Program-made: the position numbers and the translations under genes | Notes under the pieces: model-generated | The model's database searches: none | Told to the model about the DNA's origin: nothing | What the model saw: the letters and a program-made list of their open reading frames with translations, nothing else | Shown here: positions 17,657 through 26,326 of the stretch, in pieces | Layout: each line of letters begins with the position of its first letter | Numbering within the stretch: position 1 is the stretch's first letter | Origin: Umezawaea beigongshangensis | GTDB lineage: Bacteria > Actinomycetota > Actinomycetes > Mycobacteriales > Pseudonocardiaceae | Reading direction: 5' to 3' | Length of the DNA stretch: 64,000 nt | Assembly (NCBI RefSeq): GCF_016464305.1 | Contig: NZ_JAEIOJ010000007.1 | Location: 62,001 to 126,000 of the forward strand

Positions 17657-18022
17657 TCAGCAACCACCCTCGGGATTCGTCCAGAACACCTCGCGGAGGA
17701 AGCTGTAGTGCACCCATCCGGTGACACCCGTGTCCCGGTTCGTGAGCCGGTACCAGGTGGAGATACCACCGACGAGATCACCGTCACGGGCACAGCGCAG
17801 GTCAGCGCCCTGGCCGTTGTAGCCCTTGCCGTTGATGCGGCTGTTCAGCCGTGGCGTCTCGCGGATGTTGACGCCGTCGGCGTCGAAGACGGCCGTCCCG
17901 TTGGCGGGCACGGCGATGCTCACCGGCGTGCGCGCCTCCGCGGACGCGCTCGACGACCCCGCGCTCACGAGCACCCACAGCACGGTGACGACGATCGACA
18001 CAATTGCTCGAAATCGATTCAT
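17657..18022 (-). CDS. small secreted SH3-like protein
   Basis: A 121-residue protein starting at the ATG at 18022, with GGGGGGAA about 2 nt upstream. The signal peptide covers about residues 1-30 (VLVSAGSSSASAEA is the cleavage region), then an SH3b-type domain: ADGVNIRETPRLNSRI, then a WYRL strand and GWVHYSFL. The form 'Val-Asn-Ile-Arg-x-x-Pro' is the usual N-terminal SH3b signature. Role unknown; probably acts at the cell wall with its neighbour. Confidence 0.78.
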   Translation of the reverse strand: MNRFRAIVSIVVTVLWVLVSAGSSSASAEARTPVSIAVPANGTAVFDADGVNIRETPRLNSRINGKGYNGQGADLRCARDGDLVGGISTWYRLTNRDTGVTGWVHYSFLREVFWTNPEGGC

Positions 18023-18398
18023 GTTCCCCCCGAACACGGCGTTGTTCCGCACGGAGGAACCAGTGTCGAACCAGATGTGGTCCCCCCGGACTCACGAGCA
18101 CCACGGCGCGTTCCCGTGATGTGCTCGTCGTCGACGATAGGCCGAATGCGGGAAAGCGGATCTGAATTCACACGATCGAGCGAGCAGGAGCGAGCACTCC
18201 GATGACCGGCGAACGGTCCCGCCGCTCAGCGGCCGTGCTCTCGTCACCACCGGCGACGACGCCGTGGACCGCATCCCTCGTGCGGACCCCACCACCGGAG
18301 TCGCGCGGTGCGGACACGCCCCGTCCGACGTGTCCCGAACGCTCCACTCGCGGTGCCTGAACGCTCAACTCACCGTGCTGGAACGCTCAACTCGCGGG
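18023..18398. other. 376-base intergenic region
   Basis: No credible gene: short open frames here lack ribosome binding sites and third-position GC bias. It holds the upstream region of the secreted SH3-like pair and, at its proB end, a 22-base direct repeat (separate entry). No tRNA or clear promoter recognised. Confidence 0.6.
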
Positions 18399-18402
18399 TT
18401 AC
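18337..18402. repeat. three tandem 22-base repeats
   Basis: Three direct copies begin at 18337, 18359 and 18381, each starting GAACGCTC(C/A)ACTC. The third copy overlaps the last codons of proB by 4 bases. A diverged single copy, GAACGGTCGACTCGCGGGT, occurs at 41113-41131, so the motif is probably dispersed in the genome. Confidence 0.75.
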
Positions 18403-19529
18403 AGCGGGGGGAGGGGGACCAGGTCGTCGGCGTGGACTATCTCGCGGCGGTGGTCCGGGGGGAGGTCGGCGGTCTTGCGGCCGATCAGGGCCGGGAGTTC
18501 GGCCGCGTCGTGGGCCACCACGCCGCGGGCGACCACGGCGCCGGAGGCGTCGGCCAGTTCCACGACGTCACCCGCCTCGAAGGTGCCCTCGACGGCGGTG
18601 ATGCCCGCCGCCAGCAGCGACCTGCGGCGGCCCGCCACGGCGGCCACCGCGCCGTCGTCCAGGACGAGGCGGCCGTTGGTGTCGGTCGCGTAGCCCAGCC
18701 AGAAGCGGCGGGCCGACAGGCGCGGACCGGTGACCGCGAACGCCGTGCCCACGTCGGCTGGCCCCAGCGCGCGTGCGGCGTCGAACGAGCCCGCCAGCAG
18801 CACCGGCACACCGGCCGCCGCCGCCAGCCGGGCCGCGGCCAGCTTCGAGGCCATGCCGCCCGTGCCCAGGCCCGACGCGCCGACCGAACCGGCCTTCACG
18901 TCCGACACGTCGGCGGCACCCTCGACCTCCGTGACGCGCCGCGCGCCGGGCACCCTGGGGTCGCCGTCGTAGAGCGCGTCCACGTCCGACAGCAGGACCA
19001 GGGCGTCCGCCCCGACCAGGTGCGCCACCAGCGCGGCCAGCCGGTCGTTGTCGCCGAAGCGGATCTCCTCGGTGGCCACGGTGTCGTTCTCGTTGACCAC
19101 CGGCACCGCGCCCAGCGCCAGCAGCCGGGAGAAGGTGCGCTGGGCGTTGCGGTAGTGCGCGCGCCGCACCACGTCGTCGGCCGTGAGGAGCACCTGGCCG
19201 ACGGTGAGCGAGTAGCGTCCGAAGGAGTTGGCGTAGGCGTGGGCCAGCGTCAGCTGACCCACGCTGGCCGCGGCCTGCTGCGTGGCGAGGTCCTTCGGCC
19301 GCCGGGCCAGCCCGAGCGGGGCCAGCCCCGCCGCGATGGCGCCCGACGACACGAGCACGACCTGGCTCCCGGCCGCGCAGCGCGCCGCCACGGCGTCCAC
19401 GAGGGCGTCCAGCCGGGACGGGTCGAGCCCGCCCTGCGCCGTGGTGAGCGAGGACGAGCCGACCTTGACCACGACCCGGCCGGCGGCGGCGACCGCCCGC
19501 CGGGTCCGCGACACACCCGCGAGCGTCAT
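18399..19529 (-). CDS. proB: glutamate 5-kinase
   Basis: A 376-residue enzyme that phosphorylates glutamate at the gamma position, the first and feedback-regulated step of proline synthesis. An amino-acid-kinase domain (about 1-260; [38 protein letters not shown]) is followed by a C-terminal PUA domain (about 275-370). The ATG at 19529 overlaps the obgE stop (ATGA), so expression is coupled to obgE. Only a weak hairpin potential follows; the 22-base repeats begin at its stop codon. Confidence 0.96.
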   Translation of the reverse strand: MTLAGVSRTRRAVAAAGRVVVKVGSSSLTTAQGGLDPSRLDALVDAVAARCAAGSQVVLVSSGAIAAGLAPLGLARRPKDLATQQAAASVGQLTLAHAYANSFGRYSLTVGQVLLTADDVVRRAHYRNAQRTFSRLLALGAVPVVNENDTVATEEIRFGDNDRLAALVAHLVGADALVLLSDVDALYDGDPRVPGARRVTEVEGAADVSDVKAGSVGASGLGTGGMASKLAAARLAAAAGVPVLLAGSFDAARALGPADVGTAFAVTGPRLSARRFWLGYATDTNGRLVLDDGAVAAVAGRRRSLLAAGITAVEGTFEAGDVVELADASGAVVARGVVAHDAAELPALIGRKTADLPPDHRREIVHADDLVPLPPL

Positions 19530-20989
19530 TCCCCGTCGAAGTCCTCGTCCTCGAAGTCGCCGTACAGACCCGGCACGCGACGCGCCTTCTTCAGCGCCTT
19601 GCGCTCGTGCGCGCCGATGCGGCTGTTGTTCTCCAGCCGGACGTCGGTGCCGCGTCCGGACATCGTCATCGCGATGCCCGCCGGGGTCGTCGGCTCCCAG
19701 TCGAACACGACGTCGCCGACCATCACCGAGCAGCCGGGCACGGCGCCCATCTTGATGAGCACCTCCTCGACGCCCAGACGCGCGAGCCGGTCCGCGAGGT
19801 AGCCCACGGCCTCGTCGTTGGAGAAGTCGGTCTGCCGGATCCAGCGCTCGGGACGCTCGCCCCGGACGATGAAGCCGCCCTCGGAGTCGGGGTCCTCGAC
19901 CACGGTGAAGCCCGCGTCGTCGACCGCCGTCGGACGCAGCACGATCCGGGTCGCCTCCGGCGTGGGCAGCGAGTCGCGGTACTTCTGCACCACGTCGGCC
20001 AGCGCGAAGGTCAGCTCGCGCAGACCGGAGCGGGTCGCGGTGGACACCTCGAACACCGGCAGGCCGCGCGCCTCGATGTCGGGGCGCACGATGTCGGCCA
20101 GGTCCTGCGCGTCCGGCACGTCCATCTTGTTCAGCACGACCACGCGCGGCCGGTCGGCCAGCTCGCCACCCAGCGACGGGGTGTAGCGGGCCAGCTCCTC
20201 CTCCAGCGCGTCGATGTCGGACAGCGGGTCGCGGCCGTCCTCGAACGTGGCGCAGTCCACGACGTGCACCAGCACCGCGCAGCGCTCGATGTGGCGCAGG
20301 AAGTCCAGGCCGAGGCCCTTGCCCTGGCTCGCGCCGGGGATGAGGCCGGGCACGTCGGCCATCGTGAAGACGTTCGTGCCCGCGGTGATCACCCCGAGGT
20401 TGGGGACGAGCGTGGTGAACGGGTAGTCGGCGATCTTCGGCTTGGCCTCGGACAGCACCGAGATCAGCGACGACTTGCCCGCCGACGGGAAGCCGAGCAG
20501 GCCGACGTCCGCGACGGACTTCAGCTCCAGGACCAGGTCGCTGGCGTCACCGGGCTCGCCGAGCAGCGCGAAGCCGGGCGCCTTGCGGGCCTTGGAGGCC
20601 AGCGAGGCGTTGCCCAGGCCGCCGCGACCGCCCCTGGCGGCGATGAGGCGCGTCCCGTGACCGATGAGGTCGGCGACGACGTTGCCGGCCCCGTCGAGGA
20701 CGACGGTGCCGTCCGGGACCTTCAGCTCCAGGTCGGTGCCGTTGGCACCGTCGCGGTTGGCACCGGCACCTGGCTTGCCGTTGGTGCCCTTGGCGTGGGG
20801 GTGGAAGTGGAAGTCGAGCAGCGTGTGCACGTTGGCGTCGACCACGAGGACGACGTCGCCGCCCTTGCCGCCGTTGCCACCGTCGGGGCCGCCCAGCGGC
20901 TTGAACTTCTCGCGGTGCACCGAGGCGCACCCGTTACCCCCGTCACCAGCGGCAACGTGGATCACCACCCGGTCGACGAATCGGGACAC
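19526..20989 (-). CDS. obgE: GTPase ObgE/CgtA
   Basis: A 487-residue GTPase acting in 50S ribosome assembly and stress control. The glycine-rich Obg domain (about 1-158; [22 protein letters not shown]) is followed by the G domain (G1 loop GFPSAGKS at 167-174, the [10 protein letters not shown] switch, NKMD) and the actinobacterial C-terminal OCT extension. The GTG at 20989, with AGAGGAA about 6 nt upstream, was chosen over an in-frame start 9 codons earlier. It is overlapped by proB. A strong intrinsic terminator (21019-21066) lies just upstream, so obgE must be reached by read-through or from a promoter in the remaining few bases. Confidence 0.96.
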   Translation of the reverse strand: MSRFVDRVVIHVAAGDGGNGCASVHREKFKPLGGPDGGNGGKGGDVVLVVDANVHTLLDFHFHPHAKGTNGKPGAGANRDGANGTDLELKVPDGTVVLDGAGNVVADLIGHGTRLIAARGGRGGLGNASLASKARKAPGFALLGEPGDASDLVLELKSVADVGLLGFPSAGKSSLISVLSEAKPKIADYPFTTLVPNLGVITAGTNVFTMADVPGLIPGASQGKGLGLDFLRHIERCAVLVHVVDCATFEDGRDPLSDIDALEEELARYTPSLGGELADRPRVVVLNKMDVPDAQDLADIVRPDIEARGLPVFEVSTATRSGLRELTFALADVVQKYRDSLPTPEATRIVLRPTAVDDAGFTVVEDPDSEGGFIVRGERPERWIRQTDFSNDEAVGYLADRLARLGVEEVLIKMGAVPGCSVMVGDVVFDWEPTTPAGIAMTMSGRGTDVRLENNSRIGAHERKALKKARRVPGLYGDFEDEDFDGE

Positions 20990-21018
20990 GGGGATTCCTC
21001 TCTCGACGTGCTGCACGA

Positions 21019-21066
21019 AAAACGGCGAGGGGCGGGTACCCGGTTCGACCGGTCCCGCCCCTCGCC
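21019..21066 (-). terminator. intrinsic terminator after rpmA
   Basis: A 13-bp perfect stem (21024-21036 with 21054-21066; GGCGAGGGGCGGG on the plus strand) followed on the minus strand by a run of five T. This is the best classical terminator in the window and ends the rplU-rpmA transcript 30 bases before the obgE start. Confidence 0.85.
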
Positions 21067-21098
21067 GGGGTAGCGCTTGAGTCGTCGTGGAGCAGGTC

Positions 21099-21359
21099 TC
21101 AGGCGACCTGGGCCTCGACGATGTTCACGGTCTTGCGACCGCGCTTCATGCCGAACTCAACCGCGCCGGGGGCGAGGGCGAACAGCGTGTCGTCCTTGCC
21201 GCGACCGACGTTCACGCCGGGGTGGAACTTGGTGCCGCGCTGACGAATCAGAATCTCGCCGGCCTTGACGACCTGACCACCGAACCGCTTGACACCCAGG
21301 TACTGAGCGTTGGAGTCGCGGCCGTTGCGGGAGCTGGACGCACCCTTCTTGTGTGCCAT
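21099..21359 (-). CDS. rpmA: 50S ribosomal protein L27
   Basis: An 86-residue ribosomal protein: [20 protein letters not shown] is the standard N-terminus without the cleavable extension of Firmicutes, then GVKRFGGQ and [10 protein letters not shown]. It lies near the peptidyl-transferase centre. It follows rplU by 14 bases in the universal rplU-rpmA-obg order. Confidence 0.98.
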   Translation of the reverse strand: MAHKKGASSSRNGRDSNAQYLGVKRFGGQVVKAGEILIRQRGTKFHPGVNVGRGKDDTLFALAPGAVEFGMKRGRKTVNIVEAQVA

Positions 21360-21373
21360 GGCTAGTCAGATCC

Positions 21374-21685
21374 TCACTTACCGGTGATGCCGGTGACCTC
21401 GACGCGGGTCAGCTTCTGGCGGTGACCCTGGCGCTTGTGGTAGCCGGTCTTGTTCTTGAACTTGTGGATGCGGATCTTGGGGCCCTTGGTCTGCTCGACG
21501 ACCTTGCCGGTCACCGCAATCTTCCCCAGGGCGTCAGCGTCAGCAGTGACGTCATCGCCGTCCACGACCAGCAACGCCGGGAAGTTGATTTCGGTGCCCG
21601 GCGCGCCTTCGAGCTTCTCGACCTCGACGACGTCGCCGACAGCCACCTTGTACTGCTTGCCGCCGGTCTTGACGATCGCGTACAT
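21374..21685 (-). CDS. rplU: 50S ribosomal protein L21
   Basis: A 103-residue ribosomal protein with the expected N-terminus [14 protein letters not shown] and the C-terminal RRQGHRQ-like basic block ([15 protein letters not shown]). First gene of the rplU-rpmA unit. The 118-base upstream gap should contain its promoter, but I could not identify convincing hexamers. In M. tuberculosis rne is close upstream; here a four-gene operon has been inserted between them. Confidence 0.98.
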   Translation of the reverse strand: MYAIVKTGGKQYKVAVGDVVEVEKLEGAPGTEINFPALLVVDGDDVTADADALGKIAVTGKVVEQTKGPKIRIHKFKNKTGYHKRQGHRQKLTRVEVTGITGK

Positions 21686-21803
21686 CGGGACGGAAGTCTC
21701 CTGCTACTAGACGGTGACGGGCCATGCGCGCGGTTCTGCTGTACTGAGAGCGAACCGGATTGCCACACGACAGGGCCCACCGGACGGCGGGCCGCTTACC
21801 AGG

Positions 21804-24167
21804 TTACGGGCCGGGGCTCGACGAGGTCAAACCGGGGTGTCCGCCACGCTTCGCCGACTCGGCCAGATACCGCTTGACCAGCACCGTACCGGCTGCGTCG
21901 GGTGGTTGACCAGCGCGCAACCAGAGGCTCTCCAGCAGCATCGGCCGGGCCACGGCGGACGCCTCGGCACCGCTCAGCGCACCCCCGGATGTGTCCCCTC
22001 TCACCAGCGCGGCGACCTCGCCGTCGTGCAGCGCCGCCGATCCGAGGTGGGCCAGGCAGCGCGCCGCGCCGTCGTCCTCCGCCAGCTCCCGGTACAGGTC
22101 CAGGGCCCGCCTCCAGCGGCGCACGGCCTCCAGCGGCCTGCGACGCCGCCAGCTCGTCACGCCGAGCAGCTCCGTGACGTGCGCCCTGGCCGACCAGTCG
22201 TCGGCCGCGGTCGCCAGCTCACCGGCGCGGGTGAGGTGCTCGGCCGCCCTGATCGGTTGCCCCTGGAGCAGCCGCACGACCCCGAGGTTCAGCCGCGCGC
22301 AGACCTGCGCCGCCAGGTCGACCCGCGGCAGCAACTCCAGGCAGTGCCGCAGCGACCGCTCGGCGTCGAGAAGGACGTCCTGCACGCTCGCCGGTGTCCC
22401 GCCGTCGCGACGGGCCCGCTCGGCCCGCTCGACGTGCAGCAGCGCCCAGGCGAGCTGCTCGCGCCCCGCGACGACCGACGACCTGCGCCCGTCGACCTTC
22501 CCCAGCTCGACCTCCGCCTCCTCGGACCGTCCCGCCATCCGCAGCGCCGCGGCCCGGCGCACGCCCGCGAGCGCCTGCACGGTCGGGTCCTCGTGGCGGG
22601 CCGCGGCCGCGGCCAGGCCGTTCGCCGCCGCCAGGAGCGCTGCGCCCTGCTTCTCGCGGGAGTGCCACACGTCGAGGGCGTCGGCGACGCGGCACAGGTC
22701 GGGGAACGTGCCCGCGGACGAGTCCGGTTGCCGGAGCAGCTCCAGCAGCAGGGCCTCCTCCGCGCGGAACCAGCGACCGGCGACGCCCGCCGTGCCGGGC
22801 ACGACCAGGTCGGCCGCTCTCGCCTCGGCGAGGTCCGCGTAGTGGCGCACCAGGCGGGCGACGGCGCGGCTGCGGACGCTCCTGGCGCGGCGCTCGTCCG
22901 GACCGACGCCGTGCCGCACGGCCCAGCGCACCTCCTGCGGCATCCGGTAGCGGCCGGGCGGGACGTAGCGGACCAGGTCGCGCGTGGTCAGCTCGCGCAG
23001 CGGGTCACCCGGTCCGGCGGGCACCAGCGCCGTCACGGCCTCCGGTGGCAGCTCCGTCACCGGCAGCGCGGCCAGCGCCTCCATCAGCCGGACCGCGTCG
23101 CGCGACAGGGACGCCCTGATGCGGGCGAGCACCGTGAGGCGCACCCGGAACACGTCGCCCGGCGTGTCCGCGGTGGCCGTCACGGCGGCGGCCAGCTCGG
23201 CGAGCGTCCAGTCCGCGGCGGGACCGGTGAGCGCGGCGGCGACGTCGCGGATCGCCCGCGGACGCCCCAGGCAGGCGGCGACGAGGCGGTGCACGTCGTT
23301 GCGCTCCGCGTCGTCGGCCGGCTCGGCGCCGGGGCGGCCGAGCTGCTGGAGCAGCAGCCGCGCGCCGTCCTCGGTCGACAGCGGCCCGACGTGCACGACG
23401 TCCGACTCGCGCACGGCGTCGGCCACGGCCTGCTCACCGGCGATCACGAGGGTCACGTCCGGCGCGGCGCCCAGCTCGTCGACGAGCCAGCGGACCTGGT
23501 CCGGACTGGACACCTGGTCGAGCAGCAGCACGGTCCGCGTGCCGCGCAGCTCGGCCAGCAGCCGGTCGGCGGCGCTGGCGTGCGCGGCGTCGTCGTCGCG
23601 CGCCGGCACGTCCACGCCGAACCCCTCCAGCAGCCTGGTCACCACGACCCTGACCTCCTCGGGCGACTGCGAGGAGCGGCTCCGCAGGTCGAGGCGGTAC
23701 TTGGCGGGGACACCGGGCTCCACGTCGTCGGCGGGGAGCTCGCGGACGACCTCGGCGGCGACGGCGGACGTGCCGATGTCGCGGGGGCCGACCACGGCGA
23801 CCAGCCGATCGGCCGACGCGCGCTCGACGGCGGCGCGCAGGTCGTCCTCGCGACCGAGCAGTTCGGTCTCCGGCGGGTTCCACAGCAGCCGCGGCGGACC
23901 GGAGGGCGCGGCGACCTGCGGCGGGTCGTCCTCGGAGTCGGGGACCGCCTGCACCCGCCGGTAGGCGAACCAGATCAGCGCGAGGCCGGACAGGACGGTC
24001 AGGGCGATCGCCGGGTAGGAGACCACGTTCTTGATCCGGGGACTGAGCACCTTGTCGGACACGACGCCGCTGAACATCTGCACGGCGACGCCGGAGAGCA
24101 GGACCGCCAGCGCACCGCGCAGGTCGACGCGGTCGTACCAGGCCGCGCGCCGTTCCGGTCGCCTCAC
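21804..24167 (-). CDS. membrane-anchored NB-ARC/STAND-like protein with TPR repeats and a degenerate P-loop
   Basis: A 787-residue protein. The GTG at 24167 overlaps the permease stop (GTGA) and has GGAGGAGG 6 nt upstream. Two N-terminal membrane segments (about 17-35 and 52-70) precede an NB-ARC-type ATPase domain entered by LLGREDDLRAAVE. The P-loop reads GPRDIGTSA (127-135): the lysine of GxxxxGK[ST] is replaced by Thr, so normal ATP hydrolysis is doubtful. Walker B LLLDQV keeps its Asp. A winged-helix-like segment and a long helical TPR array fill residues about 420-787 (for example RAAEHLTRAGELA). It resembles the regulatory halves of AfsR-type proteins but lacks a DNA-binding domain. 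Last gene of an ABC-like operon; perhaps a cytoplasmic signalling arm of it. Confidence 0.8.
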   Translation of the reverse strand: MRRPERRAAWYDRVDLRGALAVLLSGVAVQMFSGVVSDKVLSPRIKNVVSYPAIALTVLSGLALIWFAYRRVQAVPDSEDDPPQVAAPSGPPRLLWNPPETELLGREDDLRAAVERASADRLVAVVGPRDIGTSAVAAEVVRELPADDVEPGVPAKYRLDLRSRSSQSPEEVRVVVTRLLEGFGVDVPARDDDAAHASAADRLLAELRGTRTVLLLDQVSSPDQVRWLVDELGAAPDVTLVIAGEQAVADAVRESDVVHVGPLSTEDGARLLLQQLGRPGAEPADDAERNDVHRLVAACLGRPRAIRDVAAALTGPAADWTLAELAAAVTATADTPGDVFRVRLTVLARIRASLSRDAVRLMEALAALPVTELPPEAVTALVPAGPGDPLRELTTRDLVRYVPPGRYRMPQEVRWAVRHGVGPDERRARSVRSRAVARLVRHYADLAEARAADLVVPGTAGVAGRWFRAEEALLLELLRQPDSSAGTFPDLCRVADALDVWHSREKQGAALLAAANGLAAAAARHEDPTVQALAGVRRAAALRMAGRSEEAEVELGKVDGRRSSVVAGREQLAWALLHVERAERARRDGGTPASVQDVLLDAERSLRHCLELLPRVDLAAQVCARLNLGVVRLLQGQPIRAAEHLTRAGELATAADDWSARAHVTELLGVTSWRRRRPLEAVRRWRRALDLYRELAEDDGAARCLAHLGSAALHDGEVAALVRGDTSGGALSGAEASAVARPMLLESLWLRAGQPPDAAGTVLVKRYLAESAKRGGHPGLTSSSPGP

Positions 24168-26326
24168 CGGCCGCCTCCTCCGGTCAGTCCGCGCACGACG
24201 ACGCGCCAGGTGAGCAGGAACAGCACGACCGGCACCACCGCCGACAGGACGGCCCCCGCCGCGAGCGGGCCGGAGGACGTGGCGAACTGCCTGGCCTGGC
24301 CCCACAGGGCGAGCGACAGCGGACCGGCCCCGGCCCCGTTCACCAGCAGGCCGAGGGTGAAGTCGTTCCACACCTGCACGAACTCCAGCACGGCGACGGC
24401 CACCAGCGCCGGGGCCGCGTGCCGGAGCACCCGGTCGAACACCGTGCGGCGGCCGACCTCGCCCAGCCGCGCACCGGCCACGAGGCCCGACGGTGCCGTG
24501 GCGAACGCGGCGCGCAGCAGCAGCACGGCGAACGGCGTTCCGGCGGCGGTGTGCACCAGGATCAGCGGCACGCGCGAGTTCGCGAGGCCGAACTGCGTGA
24601 TCACCGCGTTCAGCGGCTCGGCGTAGACCTGCACGGGCACGACGGCCAGCAGCGTGAGCAGCACGACCAGCGACCGGGTCAGCAGCGGCGGCAGCTCTCC
24701 CCAGGCCAGCTGGTAGGCGGCGGGCACCGCGACCAGCAGCACGAGAGCGGTCGCCGTGATCGCGACCAGTGTGGTGGAGCCGAGCGCGGAGGCCAGGCCG
24801 TTGCCGAGCACCTCCGCGTACGACTCGACGCCCGGACCGGCGCGACCGGGAGCCCACCACCCCGCGACGGCGGCGTCTCGCGGGTCGCGCACGGACGTGA
24901 GCAGCAGGGACAGCAGCGGGTACGCCCACAGCAGCGCCACCCCCGCGGTCAGCGCGACGCCCCACCACGGGCCGTACCCGGTCGTCGTCCGCGGTGTCGC
25001 GGGCGGTGACGTGGCGGGCGGAGCCAGGCGCGGCCACGAGCTGCGCAGGCCGCGCATCCCGAACAGGGCGACGACCGCCACGACCGCGAACAGCAGCACC
25101 GACAGCGCCGCCGACTCGCCCTCCGTGCGGAACGGGCCCTCGCGCCACCAGTTCAGCGCCACCACGTCGGCGTTCGCCTGCACCGAACCGGGCACCATCA
25201 CCAGCACGAGGTCGAACAGCCGCACCGCGGCGACCACGACCGTGAGCAGCACCACGGCCGTGACGGGCCGCAACAGGGGGAGCACCACGGTCCGCAACTG
25301 CCGCCAGCGGCCCACGCCCTCGCTGCGGGCCATCCGCAGCAGGTCGCGGGGGATCGCGTCCAGTCCGACCCGGAACAGCGCTGCGGCGAAGCCCACCCAC
25401 GCCCACACGAACGCCGACGCGATCACGACGTGCACCCACGCCGGGCCGAGCCAGTCCGGCGGCGACCAGCGCGGGCTGATCGCCTCCTCGGGCAGCTGGA
25501 GCCGGTAGGTGCTGGCGGAGGAGCTGCGGACGGGGATGCGGAACACGCCGCCCCCGTCGGTGGTGGCGGTGCCCTCGGGCGCTCCCAGCGACGTCGCGAC
25601 CACCGGAACGCCGCTCAGCGCGCGGTCGCCGAACATCACCCGCCCGCTGAGCACGCCGGGCTCCGTGCCCGGCTGCGGTGCGGGGTCGCGCAGGTCCACC
25701 ACGTCGACCAGCACACCCAGCACGGCCAGGTCCACCACGGCGCCCGCGACGAAGGTCTGCTCGGTCACCAGTCCGTCGGCGGGCGGCCGCGCCTCCAGGG
25801 CCGTGCGACTGCCGACCGAGAGGTCGGGACGCGCGCCGGCCGCCGGGGCCGGATCGGTCACGGCGTCGTGCGCGGCCACCACCAGCGCCGACACCGCGCC
25901 CCGCTCGTGCGACGGGTCGTAGAGCATCCGGAACGCGATCCCCGAGACCAGCATCGACACCGCCGTCGGGGCGACGAGGACGAGGATAAGGAGTCCCGCG
26001 CCGAAGCGGACGCGGCGGCTGAGCACCGCGAGAGCGAAGCCGACCACGCACACGCCGACCGCGACGAGCACCCACGACAGGCTGCCGTACACGGCCGCGC
26101 GGGTCTCGCCGTCGCGGAGCAGCGCCGCGTAGTTCCCCAGCGGCGGCCCGCCGAGGCTGACCGCGACTGTGTGCACGACCGGCGCCACCAGCACGGCGCC
26201 GACCAGCAGCAGGCAGGGCAGTCCCAGCAGCCACCCCCGCATGGCGCGGCCCGGCCTGCCGTCGACGGCCGGGCCCGCGAGGTCGCGACCGGCGATCTCC
26301 AGCTCCAGCTCCCCCGGCACGCTCAC
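24164..26326 (-). CDS. fused MalF-MalG-type ABC permease with inserted extracellular domain
   Basis: A 720-residue protein made of two carbohydrate-type permeases in one chain. The N-half has the MalF-like first helix (32-58) and an EAA loop (about 327-350; RMARSEGVGRWRQL). Within it, residues about 155-290 form a non-membrane insertion containing a carboxypeptidase-regulatory-like beta-sandwich (224-266; LSGRVMFGDRALSGVPV). The C-half (about 455-715) is MalG-like, with a more eroded EAA loop (about 612-636). The start is GTG at 26326, overlapping the solute-binding gene; a second GTG at 26320 is better spaced from GAGGGGGAG. Both halves normally come from separate genes, so the fusion is unusual. 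Its ATPase partner in the operon appears catalytically dead. Confidence 0.82.
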   Translation of the reverse strand: MSVPGELELEIAGRDLAGPAVDGRPGRAMRGWLLGLPCLLLVGAVLVAPVVHTVAVSLGGPPLGNYAALLRDGETRAAVYGSLSWVLVAVGVCVVGFALAVLSRRVRFGAGLLILVLVAPTAVSMLVSGIAFRMLYDPSHERGAVSALVVAAHDAVTDPAPAAGARPDLSVGSRTALEARPPADGLVTEQTFVAGAVVDLAVLGVLVDVVDLRDPAPQPGTEPGVLSGRVMFGDRALSGVPVVATSLGAPEGTATTDGGGVFRIPVRSSSASTYRLQLPEEAISPRWSPPDWLGPAWVHVVIASAFVWAWVGFAAALFRVGLDAIPRDLLRMARSEGVGRWRQLRTVVLPLLRPVTAVVLLTVVVAAVRLFDLVLVMVPGSVQANADVVALNWWREGPFRTEGESAALSVLLFAVVAVVALFGMRGLRSSWPRLAPPATSPPATPRTTTGYGPWWGVALTAGVALLWAYPLLSLLLTSVRDPRDAAVAGWWAPGRAGPGVESYAEVLGNGLASALGSTTLVAITATALVLLVAVPAAYQLAWGELPPLLTRSLVVLLTLLAVVPVQVYAEPLNAVITQFGLANSRVPLILVHTAAGTPFAVLLLRAAFATAPSGLVAGARLGEVGRRTVFDRVLRHAAPALVAVAVLEFVQVWNDFTLGLLVNGAGAGPLSLALWGQARQFATSSGPLAAGAVLSAVVPVVLFLLTWRVVVRGLTGGGGR

